From Wolbachia endosymbiont of Ctenocephalides felis wCfeF (lineage in GTDB: Bacteria > Pseudomonadota > Alphaproteobacteria > Rickettsiales > Anaplasmataceae), in NCBI GenBank assembly GCA_028571325.1, contig CP116767.1, positions 339,150 to 403,149 on the forward strand: a stretch of DNA of 64,000 bases. The letters run 5' to 3'. The notes below the pieces were generated by a model. The model saw only the letters and a list, made by a program, of their open reading frames with translations, made no database searches and was not told where the DNA came from. Below are positions 56,736 through 64,000 of the stretch, one piece after another; positions within the stretch are counted from its first letter, which is position 1; the number at the start of each line of letters is the position of its first letter. A program made the translations under genes and the position numbers.

Positions 56736-58034
56736 ATGCCCATAGAAATATTAATGCCTGCTCTTTCCCCGACAATGAGCAAAACTGGGGGAAAAATCGT
56801 AAAGTGGTGTAAAAAAGAGCAGGATAGAGTTGAAGTAGGTGATGTAATTGCTGAAATAGAGACTGATAAAGCCATAATGGAGTTCGAGTCTGTGGATGAA
56901 GGGGTTTTAGCAAAAATTCTAGTATCGGAGGGAGCAAGTGGCGTGCCTGTAAATCAACCAATAGCTCTAATGCTGGAGGAAGGAGAAGATAGTAGTGCAC
57001 TTGATAGCTGTGTTTCAGCTTCTACTACCAATGTTGAAGCTAAGAAAGAAGTTGAAGCACACTCTTCAGTGTCATCCAACCCTTCAGTGTCATCCAATCC
57101 TTCAATGTTATCCAACCCCTCAATGTCATCCCAGTGCTTGACACTGGGATCCAGAAAAGAAGAAGATACCAAAACAACAGAAAGTAGAATAAAAATAAGC
57201 CCACTAGCCAAGAAAATAGCTCAAAATGAAAATGTGGATATAAAACGACTAAAAGGTACCGGACCATATGGCCGTATCATTAAAGCTGACGTATTGGAGT
57301 TTTTAGACGGTGGTGTACAAATTGAAAATCGTGAAAGATCGAGCGAAGACTTTATAGTCGAAGCAAGCAACATGCGCCAGGTGATAGCACAACGCCTGGT
57401 TGAGTCTAAACAGAATATACCGCATTTTTATTTAACTGTAGACTGCCGGGTTGATAAGCTGATATCGCTCAAAAACGAGATTAATTCAGCAGATGAAAAC
57501 AATAAAGTAACAATTAATGATCTAATTATAAAAGCTGTGGCTTTCAGCATGAAGAAATTTCCTGATGTAAATTCTTCCTGGATAGATGATAAGATACTGA
57601 AATATGCAAATATAGATATTTCAATCGCCGTAGCACTTGAAGATGGACTAATCACCCCCATAGTAAAAAATGCTGATAAAAAAAGTATTTTATCTATATC
57701 AAAAGAAGTGAAGGATCTGGTAAGCAGAGCAAGATCTGGAAAATTAAGACCTGAAGAATTTCAAGGAGGAGGGTTTACTATTTCCAACTTAGGCATGTTT
57801 GGTATAAAAACTTTCAGCGCTATAATTAACCCGCCGCAGTCCTGCATTATGGCTGTTGGTACATCCAAGAAACAGCCTATTGTTATCAATGAAAAAATAG
57901 AGATAGCAGAAATAATGATGGTAACACTTTCTGTTGACCATAGAACAGTTGATGGAGCACTAGGGGCAAAATTTTTAAACGCCTTTAAGCATTATATAGA
58001 GAATCCTCTAGCGATGCTTCTTGAGTCTGCGTAG
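56736..58034 (+). CDS. pdhC: Pyruvate dehydrogenase E2, dihydrolipoamide acetyltransferase
   Basis: Core of the pyruvate dehydrogenase complex. One lipoyl domain (about 1-80) has the modified Lys in ETDKAIMEF. A linker contains an in-frame repeat insertion (about 110-139). The E3/E1-binding domain ISPLAKKIAQNENV is at about 150-190. The catalytic acyltransferase domain ends with DHRTVDGALGAKF (His and Asp). The 432 residues are normal. lpdA, its E3 partner, is near 7 kb. The linker insertion is in a flexible part and should be harmless. Confidence 0.96.
   Translation: MPIEILMPALSPTMSKTGGKIVKWCKKEQDRVEVGDVIAEIETDKAIMEFESVDEGVLAKILVSEGASGVPVNQPIALMLEEGEDSSALDSCVSASTTNVEAKKEVEAHSSVSSNPSVSSNPSMLSNPSMSSQCLTLGSRKEEDTKTTESRIKISPLAKKIAQNENVDIKRLKGTGPYGRIIKADVLEFLDGGVQIENRERSSEDFIVEASNMRQVIAQRLVESKQNIPHFYLTVDCRVDKLISLKNEINSADENNKVTINDLIIKAVAFSMKKFPDVNSSWIDDKILKYANIDISIAVALEDGLITPIVKNADKKSILSISKEVKDLVSRARSGKLRPEEFQGGGFTISNLGMFGIKTFSAIINPPQSCIMAVGTSKKQPIVINEKIEIAEIMMVTLSVDHRTVDGALGAKFLNAFKHYIENPLAMLLESA
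57065..57154. repeat. Tandem and palindromic repeat inside pdhC
   Basis: Three tandem TCAGTGTCATCCAACCCT-type units (18 bp), then GTCATCCCAGTGCTTGACAC with the arm TGGGATCCAG. Together they encode a Ser/Asn/Pro-rich segment (SSNPSMLSNPSMSS). Confidence 0.8.
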
Positions 58035-58067
58035 ACATTGAACTTTTTGCATAGTTTTTAGCAGCGT

Positions 58068-58565
58068 ATGTCATCCAACAGAAACAAAAAAACTACTTGA
58101 CAACTTTCGCCGTTACCCTTATAATGAAACTGAAGCTATTTGTTTATCTTCGCAATCTGTGCAGGTTAATGACAAAAAACTTAGGGTATTTGGCGTCTCA
58201 TGTTTAAATTTTTGCACTATGTGCACCTTACGTCTTTTTAAAACTTCTGGTTTTTACCTATACAGGCTGAAACGCGCTTATAAGTCGTTTAAGACAGTAT
58301 AGAACGTCAAATAGACAAGGGAGAATTTGAATGCTAGCTGCCTCAGAGTTTTTTTGCCTTTTTTTCCTGCTTAGTAAATTTCTTAACGTTTACAGTTTAG
58401 GTTATTTGCATTTAAAAATAGCTGAATCGTAGCGCTGAGAATAAAAACGCCGATATTTGAGGTACATATAAATAATTAGCCACCGACCGGGGCTTCTTTT
58501 GTCTTTTCTTCTCGTTTAGTAAATTTCTTAAATATTTATAGCTACCGTTATCCCACTGCTTGCTA
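58068..58565 (+). repeat. Intergenic repeat E
   Basis: Nearly identical to repeat C but on the plus strand. Order: ATCCAACAGAAACAAAAAAA, the promoter at 58097, GGCGTCTCATGTTTAA, GCACTATGTGCA, CGCTTATAAGTCGTTTAAGA, then two terminal blocks (CAGAGTTTTTTTG and GGGGCTTCTTTTG with T runs). The remaining gap to rpsP at 58713 holds a decayed palindromic repeat near 58550 and nothing else that I can see. Confidence 0.83.
58097..58125 (+). promoter_or_regulatory. Sigma-70 type promoter of repeat E
   Basis: TTGACA at 58097-58102, 17 bp, TATAAT at 58120-58125: perfect consensus. Confidence 0.78.
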
Positions 58566-58712
58566 GCGGATGAGATCTGCAGGTAGTGGCAGATAGTAAA
58601 TTGCCTTTTTCTGCTTAGTTTAGGTTATGCAAGCAGTCTACTGTAAGAAAATTCATTTGACTTAAACTGCTTATTGTATAAAATTGTAAATAACGTATGA
58701 ATAAAGGTTAAC

Positions 58713-59048
58713 ATGGCAGTTAAAATAAGGTTGGCAAGGTTTGGTAAAAAGAAACGCCCTTTTTACAGGATAGTTGTAGCTAATTCGCTGGCACCAAGAG
58801 ATGGGCGTTTTATTGAGAGAATAGGGCAATATGACCCGATGCTACCAAAAGACAACAAAAATCGTGTTGTGGTAAAAGTTGATAGGTTAGAACATTGGTT
58901 AAATGTGGGTGCGCAACCAACCAAGAGAGTGCTATGGTTCATTGAAAAAGGCATGATCGCTTTAGAAACAAAAAAGAAGAGGATAGAAGTAAAAAAAACA
59001 GAGGAAAAGAAAGTAGCAACACAGAAAGTGAAAGAACAAGAGGCATAA
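58713..59048 (+). CDS. rpsP: 30S ribosomal protein S16
   Basis: Small-subunit protein of 111 residues. The start [20 protein letters not shown] is diagnostic, and [13 protein letters not shown] follows. The C-terminal tail (about 85-111) is a Lys/Glu-rich extension. It is 9 bp upstream of the polyprenyl synthase gene and may head a short transcript. Confidence 0.97.
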   Translation: MAVKIRLARFGKKKRPFYRIVVANSLAPRDGRFIERIGQYDPMLPKDNKNRVVVKVDRLEHWLNVGAQPTKRVLWFIEKGMIALETKKKRIEVKKTEEKKVATQKVKEQEA

Positions 59049-59057
59049 GTCTCTTTA

Positions 59058-60044
59058 ATGTTGAACACCGGTTTAATAAATAACGGTAAATTAGATGATA
59101 TTATATCTTCTGATTTATCAGCTATGAAAGATTTTATCTTCAGAAACGTTGATGATGAAAACATCAAACTTGCTGCTGATATTATATCTCATCTTGTTGG
59201 GTCAGGTGGAAAAAAAATAAGGCCTAAATTCGTCTTCATCTTATGCAAAATGCTGAACTACTCTGGGGAGAACAGAGTTAGAGTTGCTGCATCAGTAGAA
59301 CTTATACACAATGCTACTTTACTTCACGATGACGTGCTCGATGAAAGTGAAGCACGCCATGGAGTCAAAACAGCAAATAAAATCTGGGGAAATAAATCGA
59401 GCATTTTAGTTGGTGACCTATTATTGACTCTAGCATTTAGATGGCTTATAGAATGTGAAAATTTAAATGTTCTCTCTATTTTATCTAGAGCGTCACATTT
59501 GCTGGTAAAAGGTGAAATAAAACAGATGACAACATGCTTTAACCCTCACACTACTCGGAAAAATTATTTCGATATCATTGGAGAAAAAACAGCGTCTTTA
59601 TTTTCTGCGTGTTGTGAAGCCGCATCTGTGATATCTGGTGCCACAAGTGATGAAACAGAAAGGCTAAAGAACTTTGGTTTTAATTTTGGCATGGCATTCC
59701 AAATAATTGATGACATGCTCGATTATACTGCTGATCAAAGCACTTCTGGAAAGCAAGTTGGAAAAGACTTTTTTGAGGGCAAAGTAACTTTACCTGCTAT
59801 TATAGCATACGAAAAAGGCAGCCTAGCAGAACAAAAATTTTGGGAAAAATGTTTTTCTTCGGCTGAGCGCAATTTTGACCAGGCGTTGCACTATATTAGT
59901 CACCACAATGCCATCGAGCTTTCTATAAAAAATGCAAGGCACTATGTTAACATGGCGCTAAATGATATTAGCACTTTTTCTGATTCTCCTTATAAAACTG
60001 CTTTGATTGACTTTTTGAATATAAGTATAGAAAGACAAGTTTAG
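59058..60044 (+). CDS. ispB: Polyprenyl (octaprenyl-type) diphosphate synthase
   Basis: Chain-elongating trans-prenyltransferase making the quinone side chain. GGKKIRPKF binds the substrate; the first aspartate-rich motif is LLHDDVLDE and the second is QIIDDMLDYTAD. 328 residues. Chain length is not readable from sequence by eye; the family assignment is firm and IspB is likely for ubiquinone. Confidence 0.93.
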   Translation: MLNTGLINNGKLDDIISSDLSAMKDFIFRNVDDENIKLAADIISHLVGSGGKKIRPKFVFILCKMLNYSGENRVRVAASVELIHNATLLHDDVLDESEARHGVKTANKIWGNKSSILVGDLLLTLAFRWLIECENLNVLSILSRASHLLVKGEIKQMTTCFNPHTTRKNYFDIIGEKTASLFSACCEAASVISGATSDETERLKNFGFNFGMAFQIIDDMLDYTADQSTSGKQVGKDFFEGKVTLPAIIAYEKGSLAEQKFWEKCFSSAERNFDQALHYISHHNAIELSIKNARHYVNMALNDISTFSDSPYKTALIDFLNISIERQV

Positions 60045-60105
60045 CTAGTTCTTGATATTTTCAGATTAGTTGCTATATATTTATTAGGTTCTTAAGGTTA
60101 ATGAT

Positions 60106-60672
60106 ATGTCAGATAGTAGCAAAGAAAGAAAGAAGAAGTTTACCGATATGGTAAATAAGCAAAAAAGTGAAGACCAACAAGATAGTAGCAAACACACTGA
60201 TGATTTTAACGAAAATCTCAACGCGTTGAAAGAACGTGCAGCTCAACTTGAAGATCATTTACGTCGTGCTGTTGCAGATAATGAAAACGTCAAACGTATA
60301 ATGCAAAAGCAAATCAGCGATGCAGGTGACTATGCAGTTACACAATTTGCACGTGATATGATCGACTCGTGCGACAATTTAAAAAGAGTGATGGAAAATT
60401 TAAAAGATGGTGATCCTGTCCACGAAGGAATCAAAGTAGCTCATCAAAAAATTATGAATGATCTGAAAAAACACGGAATAGAAGAAATAGACCCAATGGG
60501 AGAGCCTTTTGATAGTAATTTACACCAAGCCGTTGTGGAAAGAGAAGATAATGAAAAAGAAGTTGGTACTATCGTGGAAGTCTTACAAACCGGTTATACT
60601 ATTAAAAGTAGATTGCTTCGTCCTGCAATGGTTGTTATTTCCAAGAAATCTACTGATTGCGGAAGCGACTAG
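60106..60672 (+). CDS. grpE: Nucleotide exchange factor GrpE
   Basis: DnaK partner that releases ADP. Long N-terminal coiled coil (about 35-85), then the beta domain with MGEPFDSNLHQAV (a GrpE signature) and TIVEVLQTGYTIKSRLLRPAMV. 188 residues, normal. 12 bp before trpS. Confidence 0.96.
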   Translation: MSDSSKERKKKFTDMVNKQKSEDQQDSSKHTDDFNENLNALKERAAQLEDHLRRAVADNENVKRIMQKQISDAGDYAVTQFARDMIDSCDNLKRVMENLKDGDPVHEGIKVAHQKIMNDLKKHGIEEIDPMGEPFDSNLHQAVVEREDNEKEVGTIVEVLQTGYTIKSRLLRPAMVVISKKSTDCGSD

Positions 60673-60684
60673 CGAAGCAAAATA

Positions 60685-61683
60685 ATGCGTAATATTGTCT
60701 TTTCAGGCATTCAGCCAAGTGGCATACTGCATTTGGGTAATTATCTTGGTGCAATCAAGCAGTGGGTAGACTTACAGAATAAATATGAGTCTCTTTTCTG
60801 TATTGTTGACTTGCATGCAATCACAGCCAATAAACTTCCTGCCAGCGAATTAAAAAGTAATATTCTTAAGACAGCAGCAGCTTACATTGCCTGCGGAATA
60901 GATCCAGAAAAGTCCATTATTTTTAGTCAGTCCACAGTCAGCGGTCATGCAGAACTCGGTTGGCTACTTGGGTGCTATACACCGGTTGGTTGGCTCAGTC
61001 GCATGACTCAATTCAAAGATAAAGCCGGTAGCGATAAACAAAAAGCCTCTTTAGGGTTATATAGTTACCCAGTGCTTATGGCTGCAGATATACTGCTATA
61101 TAAAACTAAATACGTTCCTGTTGGTGATGATCAAAAGCAGCATTTGGAGCTCACACGCGATGTTGCACTCACTTTCAACAATCACTACAAACTAAATTAT
61201 TTCGTTGTGCCTGAAATCCTAGTTTTGGACTACGCATCAAGAATAATGAGCTTAAGAGATGGCACAAGCAAAATGAGTAAATCTGATCCTTCAGAATACT
61301 CACGCATTAGCCTTGACGACACAGACGATTTAATTGTAAAAAAAATAGGAAAAGCGAAGACAGACTCAATGCTAGGCTTTGATTTTCCCACTTTAGAGTG
61401 CCGCCCGGAAGTAAGTAACTTGATAAATATTTATTCAGTGCTGAGTAGTTTGGATGTAGAAAGAGTATGTGAAGAGATGAACAAGCACGATATGAGGCAC
61501 TTTAAAAAAGAGTTGGCTGATTTAATCATTAGTGTTGTATCACCTATACGTGAGAAAATGAGAGACCTCTTAAAGAACCAGTCCTATTTACATGAAATAT
61601 TAAAGAAAGGTACAGAAAAAGCAGCAGAGATTGCAAACCACAACATAAAAGAAATAAAGGATATTATAGGGTTTATTCAATAG
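60685..61683 (+). CDS. trpS: Tryptophanyl-tRNA synthetase
   Basis: Class I synthetase. GIQPSGILHLGNYLGA contains the HIGH-type motif (HLGN), GDDQKQHLEL the substrate site, and SKMSKSDPSE the KMSKS motif. 332 residues. Its stop is 8 bp from the convergent proline-rich gene. Confidence 0.97.
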   Translation: MRNIVFSGIQPSGILHLGNYLGAIKQWVDLQNKYESLFCIVDLHAITANKLPASELKSNILKTAAAYIACGIDPEKSIIFSQSTVSGHAELGWLLGCYTPVGWLSRMTQFKDKAGSDKQKASLGLYSYPVLMAADILLYKTKYVPVGDDQKQHLELTRDVALTFNNHYKLNYFVVPEILVLDYASRIMSLRDGTSKMSKSDPSEYSRISLDDTDDLIVKKIGKAKTDSMLGFDFPTLECRPEVSNLINIYSVLSSLDVERVCEEMNKHDMRHFKKELADLIISVVSPIREKMRDLLKNQSYLHEILKKGTEKAAEIANHNIKEIKDIIGFIQ

Positions 61684-61690
61684 GTTACAG

Positions 61691-63025
61691 CTATTTCTTC
61701 CCATGACTTTCAAATCGTGCAGCTATTTCCTTTACACTGACATGCGTGAGAAGAGGCTTTTTACTAACTGGAGGCTTGGGATCGGACTTTGCTGTTATGG
61801 GGTTCATTTCAGATCTTTCATTTCCCGCTGGAAATGAGTGAGATTGGGAAGTAGCTTTTGGTGAATCTTTCTTCACACCGATATCTGCTTGTGCTACTGG
61901 AGTGGTTTCTCTTGCAGCAGCTTGCTCTTGCTCAATTTTTCCTACCATTGACTTTACTCTGCCGTCCTTCTTGCTATTTACTTCTTCTTTCATAGCAACC
62001 ACTTTTACTGCTGGTGCTGCTTTATCAGCAACTTTTTGTGCTGATTGCCTACGGCCTTGACTCTCAGATTTTAGCGGTACTGTAGGTTTACTTTCAGCTG
62101 ATTTTTTGGGAGTCACTCCTACTATCCTTGGTTTCATGCTCACTTGTTGATCAGCACTTTTAGGCTTTGGCGGTATTTCAGGTTTATCTTTTTTAGGTTT
62201 TTGCCTAGCTTCTTGATCGGTAGCGGATATTTTCTTCGACACTGGCGGTATCACTGAAGGTTTCGGCGGTATTGGGGGTTTAGATTGTTGCTGCTGTTTA
62301 CTTGCTCTTTTCGCTTCTATATGTTCCTTAGGAACTGTTGCGTAAATTGACTCTTTTTCTTGGTAATTAGATATTTTTTTATCAGATTCTTCATCTGATA
62401 AACTTCCATATCCCGAATCATCAAAAGATATAATCTCTGGTTTTGATTTAAAGCGCACCTTCTTCTTCTCAGTAGTAGCAACCTTTTTCTGAGGCTCAGG
62501 TTTAAGCTCATTCGGAGCAGTTGGAGGTGGTGGAGGCGCTGTTGTTGGTCGTTTTATTTTCTTCATGCGATTACTAGCAGATTCTTTTTGTTTTGACGTT
62601 GTTCTGCTTTCCAAGCTTACTTTATGTGGTTTATGTTCCTCTTTTTCACTCCGCCTTGAATCTAAAATTTCTTTCAAAGTATCGAGTCTTTCTTTTAAGA
62701 GGTTAATTTTCCTCAAAATATTTGTATATTCGGCTGCTTTTTCTAAAGCGGGATTCGGCAACTTATCTTTAACAAAATTTCTTATGTTGTCATTCTTAAC
62801 CGGAACATCTTTCCCTAGCCATATTCTCTTTAATGCTCCAAAAAGGCCTAATGGCTTTTTATCCACCGGTTCTACATAATTATTCAAGTCAGTATATATA
62901 ACAAACTTAGCTACATCTTCTGCCTTGTTTGTAAAATCCTTCAGAGCTTGAGATAAATCTCTTACCGTTTCATTATATTGTTTATCAATTTTTTTTGTAT
63001 CCTTCAGCTTTATAACTTCTAACAA
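61691..63025 (-). CDS. Proline-rich hypothetical protein, 5' end joined to IS110
   Basis: 444 codons if started at the TTG at 63025, which lies inside the IS110 end, so the first three or four residues come from the insertion. About 10-125 is helical and charged. The rest is a Lys/Pro/Ser/Glu-rich region with many PxxP pieces (PPPPPTAPNE, PIPPKPSVIPP, PEIPPKPKSA) and a short ordered tail (VKEIAARFESH). PxxP motifs can bind SH3 domains of the host, which would suit an effector, but this is inference. The original N terminus is probably lost or displaced. Confidence 0.6.
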   Translation of the reverse strand: MLEVIKLKDTKKIDKQYNETVRDLSQALKDFTNKAEDVAKFVIYTDLNNYVEPVDKKPLGLFGALKRIWLGKDVPVKNDNIRNFVKDKLPNPALEKAAEYTNILRKINLLKERLDTLKEILDSRRSEKEEHKPHKVSLESRTTSKQKESASNRMKKIKRPTTAPPPPPTAPNELKPEPQKKVATTEKKKVRFKSKPEIISFDDSGYGSLSDEESDKKISNYQEKESIYATVPKEHIEAKRASKQQQQSKPPIPPKPSVIPPVSKKISATDQEARQKPKKDKPEIPPKPKSADQQVSMKPRIVGVTPKKSAESKPTVPLKSESQGRRQSAQKVADKAAPAVKVVAMKEEVNSKKDGRVKSMVGKIEQEQAAARETTPVAQADIGVKKDSPKATSQSHSFPAGNERSEMNPITAKSDPKPPVSKKPLLTHVSVKEIAARFESHGKK

Positions 63026-64000
63026 ACTCCCTCTATTAGTTCCTGTTTTTTTATTAAAGTATAACCAAGTTCACTGGCCTTTTTGCTTAAATTCTTCAAT
63101 ACTCTCTCCTTATACAGTTTCTCATAGTAGTCAATCCCTCTCTCAACATACTCTTGTCCATACTTTAACATACTGTAGAAGATACATGCCAATTTCCTTG
63201 CCGTAGCAGTAATCGCTTTTGGTGCCCCTAGCCGTTTCTTTAATCTTCTACAATATGCACCTATTCCACTGTTGCTTCTTGACACACAGTGAGCAGCCAT
63301 TCGAAACGCATTCGCAGCACGATTAATGACTTTACGCGTTCTTGTACTAAACACTTTTTCCCCTGTGATTTTATTAGCAGGGCTGAGTCCTAACCACGAT
63401 GAAAAGTGTTTTTCTGTCCGCCATCTATTTGGGTTTATACCTGTTTCTGAAATTATTGTTTGTATGGTTACTACATCAAGTCCTGGAACTTTAGTGAAAT
63501 CCATACCAGTTATTCGGTGCAGTTCCTCATGCAAAGCAAAGTTTGGCTTACTTTTGCTATTCTTATTCTTTTCCTTACTCGGCTGTTTACTTTCGCCAGA
63601 TTTTGTTTCAAACGTTTTGTAATAGGCCTCAATATTTCTATCACATTCTGCTATTTTTTCTTGATAAATATTATATAGTTCAAATTCTTGCTTTAGCGTG
63701 AATAAGTGTTCCTCTCTGTAGTCACCAGCTAACGCTTTTGCTATAGTAGACTGATCATTTTTTATTCGCGCATCCCTGAATTCGGCCAATTTTTCAGGAT
63801 CTCTTTCGCCTTCAATTATAGCCTTGATAATTTTCATACCAGTTACCCCAGTAATATCTCTTATGACTTTATGCAGTTGAACATTCATTTGAATTAACGC
63901 CTTTTGCATACGCAGAACATGTGTAGATGCACTTTCAGTAAGATTTTTACGTTGCCGCACGTAACTACGCAATACACACATCTGATTATCCGGCCTAAAT
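63016..64000 (-). mobile_element. IS110-family element, copy 2 (truncated by window end)
   Basis: Matches copy 1 (45213 onwards) almost base for base. Read from the CTTCTAAC end, it continues beyond 64000. It carries the extra C that keeps the transposase in frame. Both copies lie in the same orientation, 17.8 kb apart. Confidence 0.85.
63019..64000 (-). CDS. IS110-family DEDD transposase, intact, partial in window
   Basis: The visible 320+ residues run from within the N-terminal RuvC-like domain to the stop at 63019-63021. VIRDITGVTGMKIIKAIIEG is continuous here, unlike copy 1. The C-terminal transposase domain includes HFSSWLGLSPANK and the Ser-containing HCVSRSNS. IS110 enzymes join DNA guided by a bridge RNA. 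The start codon and the upstream RNA lie outside the window. Confidence 0.88.
   Translation of the reverse strand, partial: FRPDNQMCVLRSYVRQRKNLTESASTHVLRMQKALIQMNVQLHKVIRDITGVTGMKIIKAIIEGERDPEKLAEFRDARIKNDQSTIAKALAGDYREEHLFTLKQEFELYNIYQEKIAECDRNIEAYYKTFETKSGESKQPSKEKNKNSKSKPNFALHEELHRITGMDFTKVPGLDVVTIQTIISETGINPNRWRTEKHFSSWLGLSPANKITGEKVFSTRTRKVINRAANAFRMAAHCVSRSNSGIGAYCRRLKKRLGAPKAITATARKLACIFYSMLKYGQEYVERGIDYYEKLYKERVLKNLSKKASELGYTLIKKQELIEGVC

Overview
The window is chromosomal DNA of a Wolbachia-type endosymbiont (Alphaproteobacteria, Rickettsiales). This rests on the AT-rich sequence, ankyrin proteins, a second virB4, short palindromic repeats of the Wolbachia/Rickettsia kind dropped into genes, decaying insertion sequences, and a mix of intact housekeeping genes with fast-evolving secreted proteins. 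The strain cannot be named from this sequence alone.

Layout. 1-8.2 kb: tig-clpP-clpX, tRNA-Leu(UAG), a BON lipoprotein, gshB, murG, a small hypothetical gene and lpdA. 8.3-10.8 kb: a gene split by a 1.95-kb element carrying a large serine recombinase (copy 1, frameshifted). 10.9-20.9 kb: intergenic repeat A, murA, thyX, a large collagenase-like metalloprotease protein, priA, a frameshifted ankyrin-type gene and repeat B. 20.9-30.5 kb: ispG, two secreted or effector-like hypotheticals, murB, hemC, a Fic AMP-transferase gene flanked by direct repeats, an IS5-type remnant, radA and ftsY. 30.6-36.5 kb: iscU-iscA-hscB-hscA, then copy 2 of the serine-recombinase element (intact), then lepB. 36.9-42.9 kb: an ankyrin gene, then a five-gene folate/p-aminobenzoate cluster in the chlamydial order, bracketed by inverted copies of the intergenic repeat (C and D). 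42.9-47 kb: a membrane DnaJ-like protein, an Nfu protein, hisS and an IS110 element (copy 1, frameshifted). 47-56.7 kb: cytochrome b561, a FabK/nitronate-monooxygenase-like protein, an effector-like protein, a VirB2-like protein, a second VirB4, a large Cys-rich exported protein and small proteins. 56.7-64 kb: pdhC, repeat E, rpsP, ispB, grpE, trpS, a proline-rich protein and IS110 copy 2, cut by the window end.

Four things stand out. (1) The two serine-recombinase elements have perfect 21-bp inverted ends flanked by TA. A circular form would join them into a long perfect palindrome and would give the stop-less recombinase gene an in-frame stop codon. (2) A five-copy intergenic repeat family carries six promoters of consensus type, all with exactly 17-bp spacing, which suggests a multicopy noncoding RNA. 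(3) The folate cluster includes a homologue of the chlamydial self-sacrificing pABA synthase CADD and lies between inverted repeats. (4) A protein of about 1,080 residues contains one intact and one degenerate metalloprotease module plus a partial third.

The housekeeping genes cover protein quality control (ClpXP, trigger factor, GrpE, SecA-independent targeting through FtsY, LepB), Fe-S assembly, lipid II synthesis (MurA, MurB, MurG), isoprenoids, haem, folate/thymidylate and pyruvate dehydrogenase subunits. The type IV secretion genes and the ankyrin, Fic, protease and proline-rich proteins are the plausible host-interaction part.
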